From Ascaris suum (Eukaryota > Nematoda > Chromadorea > Rhabditida > Ascarididae): DNA of 64,000 bases. The notes beneath the pieces are model-generated. The model was given only the letters and a program-made list of their open reading frames with translations, ran no database searches and was not told where the DNA came from. Positions within the stretch are counted from its first letter, which is position 1. Each line of letters opens with the position of its first letter. The DNA is taken from the NCBI GenBank assembly GCA_013433145.1, contig CM024187.1, positions 7,084,826 to 7,148,825 of the forward strand, given 5' to 3'. Below are positions 36,301 to 44,850 of this stretch, piece by piece. Made by a program: the position numbers and the translations under genes.

Positions 36301-39300
36301 ATTTGGGGCCTTTTCGCTGCTCAGCCTCTGCTTATTATGAGCGCTACGGGACCGGTTCTGATATTTGAAGCCAGCTTATACACGGTATGCTTAATTCGAT
36401 TGCTATTTGCAATGTGTTGTGCATTCAAATGGATGAAATTTCTGAAATATTTGTGTAAAAAGCCCGGTAGGAGTTTGATGTAGTATTCCTCGCGGTATTT
36501 CAAATTGAATATGTTAGCATATGACGGCCAATCGGAGCTTCGTCGCACGAAAATATAGAACGATTGCGGCTTGAAAATTTTTGTCAGTTTTTTGTGTGCA
36601 CAAATATATCCAAAGTTGCAATAAATTTATCTCGGTGGTCGTTTCAAAAAGTGGAGTTTTTTGGTACACAGCTGCTTGAATTACTCATCTCTTTGTGTCA
36701 GATTTTCTTGCTTTTAAAAAGAACGTCGCGTGTTGTAAAAAGCATATATATTCGTAAGCGCTATCAGTCATAATAGACTTCTTTCTAGCACAACTTTTCA
36801 CGCAGCCTGACGACTCAAATACCTAACGCTACAACTGACAGGGCTGCTTGAGGCATTGCCCACCATGTGTTGTAATTTTACTGACCATGCAAAATTTTAG
36901 TTCTGCGTCAACCTTGGGCTCGATTTTATGACCATTCGTGTTTATGCTGGAGTGTGGGTGATGGTCATTGCGCTAGTGACCGTCGCATTTGATGGATCGC
37001 GTCTACTGGTTTATGTGACTCGATTCACGGAAGAAATATTTGCATCACTTATTTCGATGATCTTCATTGCTGAGAGCATGAGTTTTGCTTACCAGGTTTG
37101 ACTGAATCCAACAATGAAATCCGGCCGATTGCGGTTTCAAACTCGTTAGTGCGTCTTTGGCATTCCAAAGAGGAAAGAATTTAGAGGGACTCACTTTTCG
37201 GTTCGAAGTTCCATCATCGAGAAAAATACAGCGAGCGCACAATTTTTCCTCTCTCTGCAAACCGACTTATTTCTTCACCTGTTGGGAAGTTCTGTACAGA
37301 GGAACGCATCGAATACGTGTGATTTTGCGAATTCAGTTCCGCATTAAGGACTCCTTACATATGCTCATCATTTCACTTCTGATTCATTCTATGCTAGTAA
37401 GTGGTCTTGTTGAAGACACTTTTTCGTTTTGAAACAATAAGAGGACATGATTCAAAGTATAAAAATTATGAGGCGCGTCCGCACAGCAATCTAAAAATCT
37501 CTACTGGATAATTGACACTCATGTTTAAGACTTGGAGACATACTCAAAGTCTGGAAATATTCGAACTTTTTTAGAAAATTCCCACCTGAAATTTCGCAAT
37601 AAGTGTTTGATTTCATTAGTTACCTCTACATCACTTGTTCGTTAACAATTTGTTCGAAGAGCGCATTGTGGCAACGCTCTTTAACCGTCAGTAATTTACG
37701 CTGCAAATAACCACCAAGCATCATCCGTGATCCCTTATCACTGATTTTTTCCAATTGCGCGACCTGAGAGCTACTTGTAAATTGGTGCAGTTGGTTTTGA
37801 ATGGAGCTAGCCGCATGAGCTTTGTTTTATAAGTCCTGGCAAATCAAAGGCTTATGATAGAGGTATATATCCGACTCCAGCAAGAAAAACACGAAATATT
37901 TCACGTTTGAAGGAGGCCAAAGGCAACCACATGATGCGTGTCGAGGTTACAGGAGTATATAACGACCAGGAACACACATTGTCGAAAGGGATACCATTAA
38001 ACTTGATTGAGAAGGGAAATTTACCTGCCATTGCAGATTTATCATTGATGAGTCAATATTTCGTGTTTCTCTTTGCCAAGTCATATGCGTTTGATCTACT
38101 TTGCGCTTGTGGTTCGCTATGGCCGTAGAAACCTTTGAACAGTTTGCTGCAAAGCAGCTAGTAAACTTGGCAGTTTTTCTTGTTCCCTTATTGGCTCACG
38201 TAGCTGATGTTCCATCTGCTGTCAAAGACATTAAATCTGTACTGTCATGATGACAGACGTACAACTGTTGCAAGGTAGGTATAATATTAGTAATCTCAAT
38301 AAATTAAGCGCTTCCAACATTGTTTCCTAGTAATTAACATCTCCAACGACTTCTCGTGTTTTTATCATCGCACTAAAGTAGCATGCGATTTTTGTTTGGT
38401 GTTTAGAATTGTTAGTGCTTATCATTGTGGAAATGTTATTCGATTTAGTTTATTGGGCATTTGAATCCTCATTAAAATATTATTCGATATTCAGCGATTC
38501 GTTGAATTCGCTTAGATTTTCACAGTTTGGCGCCTTCGAAAACTGTTGCGTGCAATCTTCGATTGCAGACATTTGTTGACAATCCGGTCGAAGATTACAA
38601 GTACTACCGCGATGTCCATGTGATGTGTGATAATTCTCTGTCGCTAGTGAGCGAGAACATTACAAATATTACCGCAACAAGCTCGTCGTGTAGCGACGCG
38701 GAACCGAACACTGCTCTTCTTACTGCAATTATACTCTTTTCCACATTTGTTCTTGCTTATGCGCTTCGTCAGCTTCGGCAGAGCTTTTATTTGGGACGTA
38801 CGGTAAGTGCGTATGTAGTGGTATTTTGTGACTTATCGATTTTTTTGTCGAAACCTTTTTCGAAGGTTAGGATCTCTTACAGGTTACCTGCAGTCATGGT
38901 CTTTATAGGAATTAGAACAATCTCCAAAAACTTTGTGACCACCGTCTAAAGTTTTGTCATTTTAGTGAATTACTGCGAATGTAAAATGCAGTTTGCTTCG
39001 CTAAGATGTGTTATTTTATTGTATTAAGGAATAAGAAAAATAAGAAAAGCGTTGAGAAGAAAAAAGATGTAGAAAAATGCTTGCAAACCACTCTTTTAAG
39101 ATTGCAGCAAATATGCTAATTTGTGGGAAGGGCAGTCAATGATCAGCATAACTTGAATACATTCATATAAAGCGGTTTAAATTGTTACTTTTCTCTGCTC
39201 ATTTTTACGCTGTGCTTGAGAATAAGTGAGGGTTCGAGGCGAACGCTTACTAGCACGCAGACATTTGATAGTAACACAAATTATTTGCAGCTTGCAAAGT

Positions 39301-42300
39301 GACGCATTACAAATAAGTGAAAAATGCGCTGCAGCAATACTTCTTGTTGTTAAGTGAATTTGTAACGTTGGAAAGGATTTTGCAGCTTTCAACTCTACGA
39401 AGTGGTAATAACGGAAATTGCAGCTCCGTCATGCGATCGGTGATTTCGGAGTGCTAATTGCGATTGCAGTGGTCGCGCTAACCGCTCATCTTCTCATCCC
39501 GGACACGTACCTGGCGGTAATCACTTTTACATATGTGACTGTTTTTTAATGGCGGACACACCCATTAAAGCATTTTTGTTTGTGATATGTGACTGTCTAT
39601 TGCATGATGTGAACGGCAGTTGTGATGTGAAAAGAAGCGCTTAGAGTGTGTATTCACATTTCAGCAAATTAATCATTTTTATGCATAGGGAACACTCGTC
39701 GTTTCAGATTTCACTGCATCGGAAGCTCATCTTAGTCATCGTTTACTATTAGTACGTTGGTTCTGCAGCATTTCTGTTAGTGTGCATCTGTTACGAAAAA
39801 AAGGGCAGCAATGTTCAACATGAATTAAGCATTGTATGAGTGAATTCATTAAAAGGAATGGCATCAGTAACGTTAAAGCGGAGAGGAGAGAGGGGTTAAG
39901 GGATGTTTTGTTGTGGCAAGTGTGAATGAAGTGACGCGTTCATAGATGAGGAAACGACAAAAGCCGAACACATGCATTTTGACGCAGTTGCTGGCAGTGA
40001 GCTGTACACGCGTTAGCACGCCATTCCATTTCTTGGATATTGCCTTCGTTTATTTCATCTTCGCCATCGCAATTGCTAATGGTCGTTTTGTCAACCAAAT
40101 ACAACCTAGGGCATCATTTGGAATCTATGCGATATTCCGCTATACTGGCGAAGATGAGAGTGATTGCGTCTAAGATAATGGCTTCGCCCACTTTGCAGAT
40201 CTATCCGACGTCATTGATTCTCAGAGGTTCTCAGCCGCAAAATATAAACTCTTCATAGATGGGCTCGGGAAAGCAGTTAATTGCAGCTGTTGAAGGTGTT
40301 TGTTTAGAATGCGGATGTTTGTTCAACATTTTGCCCAAGTTATGCGTCACTTGAACGTTTTTTATAGCGACTGGATATGCCCGACCACATTAACTTTACC
40401 AATTTGTATGCTCGAGGACACGGACTGCTCATTTCCGCTTATGTGCCCGCAACGCAGTGGTGGGCAGTGCTGATCGCCCTCTTCGCCGCACTATTGGTTT
40501 TCATTCTGCTGTTCGTGGAAACCGAAATAACCGAGTGAGCAATTCCGTTCATTGTCTCGTTTTATAAACTATTGCAGCATGCGTGTCCTGCAGCAAATTT
40601 AGGCCGCTTTTTCTTTTGCTTTTCAGAACTATTTAAATATTTCTAGTAGCTGCATCTGGGCTAACCACAAAGAAATGTGTTATTATGACACATTTCTTGC
40701 CCACTATCGCAAGAATTATCCTCCTTATGGCATATAAGGAATAAACGAATTGCGAAATAGAGCATCTTGTTCGTGTCCTACATGTGTAAGAAGGAAATCC
40801 TCGATTGCCTATGCAAATTTCGATCTATTGAAGGACTTCTCACTTTGAATTGATCCCTTTATCTTGTCATCATTTTTCTTTCTTTTTTTGCATTTATAGC
40901 AGATGGAGCTACTGTCTGTTGGGATTCTGTCGAAAAACAACGCAGATTTGGACGTACCTGTATCGGCTCGGCTTGCCTCAATGCTTTCTTGCAGACTTCT
41001 TTTGTCACGTCGAGACCGTGGCCTCGTGAAGGGCACAGGTCTACACTGGGATCTAGTATTGATGGGCATTTGCACACTTATATGCAGTGTGTTCGGTCTT
41101 CCATGGATGTGCGCAGCGGCCGTTCAGTCACTGGCACATTGTGGTTCATTAACGGTTATGAAAAAGGCAGCACCTGGAGAAAAAGCAGGTTCTTTTTTTT
41201 CCACTGCATGTCTGCTTTCATCAACCACAATTCGTTTGTCATGCAGTACTTTTGGGAAGCATTTGCTGTTTTTTCTTCCTCTCCAATCTTTTCGTCGGCA
41301 TCTCCTAGGTTCGGATCCTTCCCGAAATGGACGCCCCATTGCTTTTTCGGCAATGCCCTTTCTTTACCTACATCGCAGCAAAATCTATCTTCTATTCTTT
41401 GCAATTCATCGTCATACCATCCCTTGAGGGCCCCACATGAAGAGGATTCAATAATTTTGGACCACGGGAGTCCCTGTTGTGGAAGCTCCCGCGCTAAGCT
41501 CCTTCCCCACGAGGGACACGAGCGTCCCTGCGACGCCTCCGTGGATTTCCTTATTTTTGTGAGAGCTGTTTCAAAGGCTGCTCGTGAGGTAAAAAAAACT
41601 TGCCACTGACTCACAGAAACATGAGAAAACTCCAAAGATAGTGTGTTCGAACAAGATATGCTAAAGGGAAACTTGATGCATGGATTTCGCTAGAGGGACA
41701 ACAGTTTGAATATTGGATATAATGAGCATAACTAGAAAGCAGGATAGGCTGGATTTGGACCAGCTCAGCGTTAATATTTTCGTCCATATGCAGTCAAGCG
41801 AAATTTCAAGGTTTGACAGAACCGCAATTAAAACGCTGAGAAAAAGCCAGATGGTGCCAAAACTGTACTTCTTTGTAATTTGCATCTTTCCAGCGGTAAG
41901 ATGCTCTGAAAAATGAAAATTCGCAAATGGAACTATCATATGCGATGAAAACCGCGACGCAAAAGTGCTCCAAATTACGGGTTTAATTCGCCCTGCATGT
42001 CGAAATTCTTTGAACTTCATGCTTGTGCACGGCCTCCTATTATAGTGGAGTCAAAAATACCTTTTTACTACATGCTTTTCGCATAACCTTCCCATATAGG
42101 CTCATTCAATCGAAATCATAGGTGAAACGAATCTTGTAAAGAAAAAAGGTGTTCAAGCTGACATCAGGTTAACTGTCAACGTCGTCAGCCAATAGAAAAC
42201 ACATTTCGAATGGACGGAAAACCTCAAGCTTATTAAGAAGTTATCTGACGAGACACAAAATGCAAACTTGCATAACCCACACACTAACTCTCTCCTCTCC

Positions 42301-44850
42301 CTCCCCTTCTGTCCGCTCTCATCATATTTTGTCTGCGCCTTCATCTCACCTCGTTCATGGAGCAGCTCCCCAAAGCAGCCTCCTGAATACACCAGTAAAC
42401 CACTGAATTTCGAGAAAAGAATACTAGGAGGTTTGCCCCCCGCTCAACGGAATTATGGCGCAATTATAAGTTCATCAGATAGGCACAGCAAATAAACAAA
42501 CCTGGTAACTGGAAGGATACTAGAGCTGTATAATCGCTGTCTTTTCCGAAAGCCGTATCTCGCTTGGCTTCTCAACGAAAGTCATTAGAACCATCTACGA
42601 CATGTCCATGTGCTCTCACAGGTTTTCATAAAATCACTTCCTTCTCCTCTGCAACTTTTCTGAGGAATCTCTACGTTTATTAGGCAAACTGTCGTTTAAA
42701 AGACCTCGTCGAAAACTGTGATAAGGCCACAGCTTTATTGTTGCTTGTAGAAGTTGCTTTTTCAGAGGTTGACCATGTGATTGAACAGCGGATTACAACG
42801 ATTGGCGTCTCAGTACTGATTGGACTTATCACACTTGCCGGATCATATCTCAGACTTCCACTCGCTTCACTCTTCGGAGTGTTCCTCTATTTGGGTGTTA
42901 TGAATTTGTCTGGCGTGCAACTCTTTCAAAGGATTATTCTTTTCTTCATTCTCCCAAAATATTTTCCGGTTACAGCCTATACCGAAACGGTTGAGTATTT
43001 TTAGAACTCATTCTTTTCATGTTTCAGTCAGTCTATTTTGTCAGGTCGTTCGTGTTCCTCTTGTTTATTCGAAATTGGTTCCTGAACAGAATGACCAAAA
43101 TTTTTTTCACTTCAAACCGCTGCATGTAAGACCTAACCTACGACTTCAAATTTACAGTCCCAGGTAGAGAATTATAAAACCCAGGCTCTATTACTCAACT
43201 CATCGAACGCAAATATGTGGTCGAGCAATACATGTTATTTCATTTTGAATGAATGGACTGAACTTTTGACTGGAAACTCGTAACGTTTCCTCACCTACCA
43301 CTTTATTGCTTCTGTCACTTCTGGTTGCACTTTTATCATGCCTGCATTCGAAAATTTAGTGTTTATTACTCACACCTTTGATTCTATCGGAACATAATAC
43401 AAACCTCAAAATAGCGCTGTTGGAGAAAACGCTCTTAGTTATTGACTTCTTATTATCACACTTACATGCTGAATCGTAAACTTGTCTGCAGGTATCAGTT
43501 TGGAGGATGCATTTGTATACGACCATTCAGACCATGTGCTTATTGGTGGTTTACACAGTAAAGCATTACAAGGAAACTGCGCTTTCGTTTCCATTTATAC
43601 TTATGCTGTTCATATTGCTGAGGCAATGCGTGCTGACAAAAATTTTCACGGCCGACGAAATAAAAGCAGTACGTTCATTTTCCGTTTCGTTTCGCTGTGG
43701 TGTTTCTAAAGTCTGAAATTTGCTAGCGCTTTTTGCACTTTTTGACCGCACATTTGGGGAGCGCTTCTTAATTCGCCTTCACTGAAACGTCGCTGCACTC
43801 TATCCGTTAACCCTGTGTGTAGCGGGCAGCTTTTCGCATTGCAATTACTCGTGCAGCCATTTTCCTTTAATACGGTAGTTTCAATTCCTTTTGTTAAATT
43901 CCTGTTCGTATGAAAAGTATGGTCGCGAACATCTGCACACTTCTATCGTTTTAAATACATATCATCGTTCGTTGCAGTTAATAATAGAGGGCTCACAGAC
44001 AAGGAGTAGATATAAAATAGGCATTCGCATGTATGGATGACAAGCAACGTCATTTTTAGCGCTAGACCCGGAAAAAGGAAGCTAACAGCCAACACGTTTC
44101 CCTTCCTCCTCTGCTTTGCTTGGAGTTTTTTCTTTGTCCATCCCCTATTGTACGCATTATAGCCTCCTTATTTTGAGTTACCAGTCCAACGTGAATTTTG
44201 CAAGTAGAAGGTGCTCAAACTGTGCCTCAGTACATGAACTTCGCGCCTGCTCTGAAGCACTGCACTACAACAGTTTGTCTCCTTCTGTGTGCAATGTTGC
44301 GCGTTTTGTTTCCCACTGCTTTTGGCGACTTTTGCAGTGCATCACTTTCTTACTGTTTAAATTTGATTACGTTAATATCTTACAGAAGCGGTTCCCTTTC
44401 ATCACTAAACCAGCCAGCTTCATTCGAACTCTATATCTGAATTTAGCGCTCTGAGAGAAGTGGCCTCAGTTTTCCTTTTTCCCCGTTGCGACCTATGAAT
44501 TTCGAGCGCGACAGTCGTGCTTTATATGCGCAGGTGGAGGGAGCTCAGAGCTTGAATACTGAACATTTTAGCTACTGAAGCCCGGACATGTTTGGCATAT
44601 AGAAGAATATAGAGGTCTTCTTAAAAGCACTATAGAGTGGAGGAACACAGGAAGAGATAAAGCAAAAAGAACAAAAAGAATGAAAGAGGACCACAAGATC
44701 TGCCTCGCCTTTCGTTCAAGTGAATTGCCTTTGCTTCTGAAACCTCTGTGAAACTTGATTGTTTTGTTTCAGTTGGACGGTGAGGAAGAGCCGGATGATG
44801 ATGAATGGATTGAGAAGGATTTCTATGAGAACGCACCCATTCCTGTTTGA
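18249..44850 (+). CDS. SLC4-family bicarbonate/anion exchanger (AE-like), 21-exon model
   Basis: Predicted plasma-membrane Cl-/HCO3- exchanger of the band 3 family (the nematode members are named abts). Coding exons: 18249-18381, 20009-20053, 20436-20545, 21505-21598, 21745-21877, 22207-22364, 23168-23303, 23338-23374, 26552-26746, 33733-33895, 34601-34733, 35717-35817, 36236-36384, 36901-37095, 38569-38802, 39424-39516, 40368-40534, 40995-41188, 42766-42989, 43492-43668, 44773-44850. Phases agree at every junction and total 2,949 nt (about 982 aa), close to the usual family length. Residues ~60-400 form the band-3 cytoplasmic domain (ETARWIKYEE, HVAFLSFHSLLQLRR, VVIPPGE). Residues ~445-955 form the membrane domain (AITFGGLLG, QPLLIMSATGPVLIFE, LDFMTIRVYAGVW). 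The Glu at ~754 in FVETEIT fits an electroneutral AE rather than an NBC. Two NIT sequons lie in an extracellular loop. The start is the first ATG after a TTACAG acceptor, possibly a spliced-leader site. The two least certain exons are 20009-20053 and 23338-23374. Confidence 0.93.
18382..20008. other. SLC4 intron 1 (1.6 kb)
   Basis: No coding signal seen. It contains the perfect 23-bp inverted repeat at 19396-19448, listed separately. Confidence 0.5.
19370..19460. repeat. Perfect 23-bp inverted repeat flanked by 15-bp direct repeats
   Basis: Arms 19396-19418 and 19426-19448 are exact reverse complements around a 7-nt loop (TCAGCAG). The sequence GTTATTTTGTTTTGC occurs at 19370-19384 and again at 19446-19460, partly overlapping the right arm. 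It could be a foldback insertion or a replication-template-switch product. Confidence 0.93.
20009..20053 (+). CDS. SLC4 exon 2 (tentative)
   Basis: 45 nt between CTCTGCAG and the consensus donor TTAG|GTAAGT. Start and end phases match exons 1 and 3 exactly. Encodes DNLMMLVLLEEEIL, unusually hydrophobic for this cytoplasmic region. It could instead be a cryptic exon. Confidence 0.45.
20436..20545 (+). CDS. SLC4 exon 3, start of band-3 cytoplasmic domain
   Basis: Acceptor TTTCATATCAG and donor AGAG|GTAAGC. Encodes VLVELYDLEL then WLETARWIKYEE, the hallmark opening of the SLC4 cytoplasmic domain. Phase 0 at its 3' end. Confidence 0.92.
20546..21504. other. SLC4 intron 3 (0.96 kb)
   Basis: Long ORFs occur on both strands around 20.62-21.26 kb (131 codons minus, about 98 codons plus). 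They have no recognisable family, no convincing ATG context and no family similarity. Treated as intronic. Confidence 0.6.
21505..21598 (+). CDS. SLC4 exon 4, cytoplasmic domain
   Basis: Acceptor GTTTTCAG, donor AAAG|GTTGGA. Encodes DVEGAGHHWGQPHVAF then LSFHSLLQLRRCFIKG, matching the conserved W-G-x-P-H-V-A-x-L-S-F block of the family. Confidence 0.93.
21745..21877 (+). CDS. SLC4 exon 5, cytoplasmic domain
   Basis: Acceptor GCCTACAG, donor CATTT|GTAGGT. Encodes GILLFDVKATSFSELCEEIS and ends IRILQLKH, matching the family's LLDLE...VLRALLLKH region. A 329-nt intron without visible features follows. Confidence 0.88.
22207..22364 (+). CDS. SLC4 exon 6, variable linker
   Basis: Acceptor TACCTTCAG and consensus donor CCCA|GTATGT. 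Begins with the HP following the conserved LKH of exon 5, then a Ser-rich, basic linker (SHLSRISTAANALFEKRSSA ... RSKKGSVRP). This segment varies among SLC4 proteins and is a likely phosphorylation region (inference). Confidence 0.8.
22365..23167. other. SLC4 intron 6 (0.8 kb)
   Basis: AT-rich; no coding or repeat feature seen beyond short overlapping ORFs near 22.71-22.92 kb on both strands, which look like chance. Confidence 0.5.
23168..23303 (+). CDS. SLC4 exon 7, linker
   Basis: Acceptor CTATTTACAG, donor CGAG|GTACGA. Encodes a His/acid-rich linker (LHEVQSSVHLGDVPLHHL ... GAADPLMKHA). Phases match both neighbours. The loop is weakly conserved, so support comes from composition, splice sites and phase. 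Confidence 0.75.
23338..23374 (+). CDS. SLC4 exon 8 (micro-exon, tentative)
   Basis: 37 nt after a CGAGCAG acceptor, encoding SEDMPAYHSPDGI. It restores both frame and the spacing needed before VFAGTVPQLDRP of exon 9, matching the family's segment just before the conserved LVGxV motif. The donor is weak: GTGGTG at 23375, or GTGGCA three bases later, which adds one Val. The intron before it would be only 34 nt. Confidence 0.5.
23378..26551. other. SLC4 intron 8 (3.2 kb)
   Basis: No gene seen. It contains two imperfect ~55-bp direct repeats at 24.00 and 24.37 kb. ORFs on both strands at 25.33-25.62 kb are basic and unassigned. Confidence 0.5.
24004..24420. repeat. Pair of imperfect ~55-bp direct repeats
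   Basis: Copies at 24004-24058 and 24365-24420 share ATGGTTCT, then CGAA and AGTTTT, and end TCATCAGACAGCATAA. The period is about 361 bp. They may be part of a longer, more diverged duplication. Confidence 0.75.
26552..26746 (+). CDS. SLC4 exon 9, cytoplasmic domain core
   Basis: 65 codons. Encodes VFAGTVPQLDRPCFVMVRL, then VRFVFVLLGPAI and YYEMGRSISTLIADK, a close match to the conserved V-R-F-x-F-V-x-L-G-P ... E-x-G-R-S-x-x-T-L-x-x-D-K block. The acceptor (GATGTATTTAAG) is weak, but an upstream in-frame TGA at 26528 limits the alternatives. Donor CAAG|GTAATG. Confidence 0.93.
27675..27728. repeat. 14-bp inverted repeat with 26-nt spacer
   Basis: ATACCATAGGTATC (27675-27688) and its exact reverse complement (27715-27728) lie in intron 9. 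Each arm is itself partly palindromic. Confidence 0.85.
29590..29832 (-). other. Antisense protein-like ORF in SLC4 intron 9
   Basis: About 80 codons on the minus strand ending at 29590. Composition is hydrophilic and balanced (for example FQVDHKQDVKLGSNGMNIDV). Further minus-strand fragments up to about 30.4 kb are interrupted by stops. It could be a decayed transposon coding region; no family recognised. Confidence 0.25.
31230..31345. repeat. CA-rich low-complexity stretch
   Basis: Interrupted CA-rich repeats with ACACA and CACACC-type units in intron 9; non-coding. Confidence 0.6.
33014..33044 (-). other. C-rich tract (G-quadruplex potential on minus strand)
   Basis: The runs CCCC, CCCC, CCCCCCCC, CCCCC and CCC are separated by 1-4 nt, giving a canonical G-quadruplex pattern on the minus strand and i-motif potential on the plus strand. 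It lies in intron 9, about 690 nt before exon 10. Confidence 0.75.
33733..33895 (+). CDS. SLC4 exon 10, end of cytoplasmic domain
   Basis: Acceptor AATGTTTAAG; donor AAAC|GTAAAA. Encodes SFNKIAYETSDRAQIIAGID, then VVIPPGE and IRKALKKRNK. It matches the family's F-x-x-x-A-Y ... x-V-I-P-P-x-E ... L-x-K-R sequence that closes the dimeric cytoplasmic domain. Confidence 0.93.
34601..34733 (+). CDS. SLC4 exon 11, linker into membrane domain
   Basis: Acceptor GTAATTTTCAG; donor ACTG|GTTAGA. Encodes an Ala/Ser/Arg-rich linker followed by FGGMVDDISKRLPYY, the conserved FGGxxxDxxRRxPxY motif that precedes the first membrane helix. Confidence 0.9.
35717..35817 (+). CDS. SLC4 exon 12, TM1
   Basis: Acceptor GCTGTTTCAG; donor TTGG|GTAGGA. 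Encodes WTDFTDSLRFQCLTS (W shared with exon 11), then IVFMFFASFAPAITFGGLL, the first transmembrane helix with the family signature PAITFGG. Confidence 0.95.
36236..36384 (+). CDS. SLC4 exon 13, TM2-TM3
   Basis: Acceptor GACTTCTTAAG; donor CACG|GTATGC. Encodes GKYTDEKIGTMETLLAQS and then AAQPLLIMSATGPVLIFEA. The AQPL...TGPVLxFE stretch is the most diagnostic motif of SLC4 proteins (TM3, near the substrate site). Confidence 0.97.
36901..37095 (+). CDS. SLC4 exon 14, TM4-TM5
   Basis: 65 codons, acceptor CAAAATTTTAG and donor CCAG|GTTTGA. Encodes LDFMTIRVYAGVWVMV, then TRFTEEIFASLISMIFIAES. Ends SMSFAYQ, where vertebrate AEs carry SKLIK; the stilbene-reactive Lys of AE1 (K539) aligns with Phe here. 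Confidence 0.97.
38569..38802 (+). CDS. SLC4 exon 15, extracellular loop 3 and TM6
   Basis: 78 codons, acceptor CTTCGATTGCAG and donor TACG|GTAAGT. Starts TFVDNPVEDYKYY, then a loop with two N-glycosylation sequons (NITNIT) flanked by two Cys, then EPNTALLTAIILFSTFVLAY, matching the family's PNTALLS TM6 start. The glycosylated, Cys-bracketed loop is typical of SLC4 loop 3. Confidence 0.95.
39424..39516 (+). CDS. SLC4 exon 16, TM7
   Basis: 31 codons from GGAAATTGCAG to GGCG|GTAATC. Encodes LRHAIGDFGVLIAIAVVALT then AHLLIPDTYLA, matching the R-x-x-I-G-D-F-G-V-x-I-x-I motif. Confidence 0.96.
40368..40534 (+). CDS. SLC4 exon 17, TM8
   Basis: Acceptor TTTTTATAG; donor CCGA|GTGAGC. Encodes RLDMPDHINFTN, then WWAVLIALFAALLVFILLF and VETEITE. 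The Glu of FVETEIT (about residue 754) aligns with Glu681 of AE1, which sits in the anion permeation site; sodium-coupled relatives have Asp there. Confidence 0.95.
40670..40698. repeat. 11-bp inverted repeat in SLC4 intron 17
   Basis: AAGAAATGTGT, a 7-nt loop, then its exact reverse complement. It could form a short intronic hairpin. Confidence 0.8.
40995..41188 (+). CDS. SLC4 exon 18, TM9-TM10
   Basis: Acceptor CTTTCTTGCAG. Encodes LLLSRRDRGLVKGTGLHWDL, then FGLPWMCAAAVQSLAH and LTVMKKAAPGEK, matching KGxGxHxDL and FGxPWxxAxxVxSxxH. The donor is non-consensus (GCAG|GTTCTT), but only this position keeps frame with exon 19. Confidence 0.93.
41200..41635 (-). other. Antisense ORF nested in SLC4 intron 18
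   Basis: A 159-codon minus-strand ORF (41156-41635) overlaps exon 18 only at its C-terminal end. Outside the overlap it encodes a hydrophilic, protein-like sequence, for example GALKGWYDDELQRIEDRF and KKQWGVHFGKDPNLGDADEK. The 41.42-41.56 kb part is more GC-rich than the neighbouring introns. There is no ATG with clear context and the family is unknown. It may be a transposon fragment, an antisense gene or chance. Confidence 0.3.
42766..42989 (+). CDS. SLC4 exon 19, TM11-TM12
   Basis: Acceptor GTTGCTTTTTCAG; donor AACG|GTTGAG. Encodes EVDHVIEQRITTIGVSVLIG, then LASLFGVFLYLGVMNLSGVQ and ILPKYFPVTAYTET. The V-x-E-Q-R and LFGxFLYxGVxxLxGxQLF signatures are intact. Confidence 0.97.
43492..43668 (+). 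CDS. SLC4 exon 20, TM13-TM14
   Basis: Acceptor AACTTGTCTGCAG; donor AGCA|GTACGT. Encodes VSVWRMHLYTTIQTMCLLV, then VKHYKETALSFPFIL and IFTADEIKA. The Lys in TVKHYKE (about residue 922) aligns with Lys851 of AE1. Confidence 0.97.
44773..44850 (+). CDS. SLC4 exon 21, acidic C-terminal tail and stop
   Basis: Acceptor TTGTTTTGTTTCAG. 25 codons plus TGA: LDGEEEPDDDEWIEKDFYEN then APIPV. The acidic tail corresponds to the LDADD-type carbonic-anhydrase-binding region of AE1 and ends in a -PV like vertebrate AEs. Confidence 0.97.
   Translation: MDGEEEPDDDEWIEKDFYENAPIPV

Larger units (their letters stand above)
33896..44772. other. Introns 10-20 of SLC4 (0.4-1.6 kb each)
   Basis: The non-coding spans between the listed exons (33896-34600, 34734-35716, 35818-36235, 36385-36900, 37096-38568, 38803-39423, 39517-40367, 40535-40994, 41189-42765, 42990-43491, 43669-44772) hold nothing convincing except two items listed separately: an antisense ORF in 41189-42765 and an 11-bp inverted repeat at 40670. 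A minus-strand ORF at 34091-34405 (104 codons) is protein-like but unassigned. Confidence 0.6.

Noticed and set aside
40903..41609. Two overlapping plus-strand ORFs of 174 and 206 codons
   Set aside because: Only 40995-41188 is coding, as SLC4 exon 18; the rest is upstream intron, read-through into the next intron, or the wrong frame.
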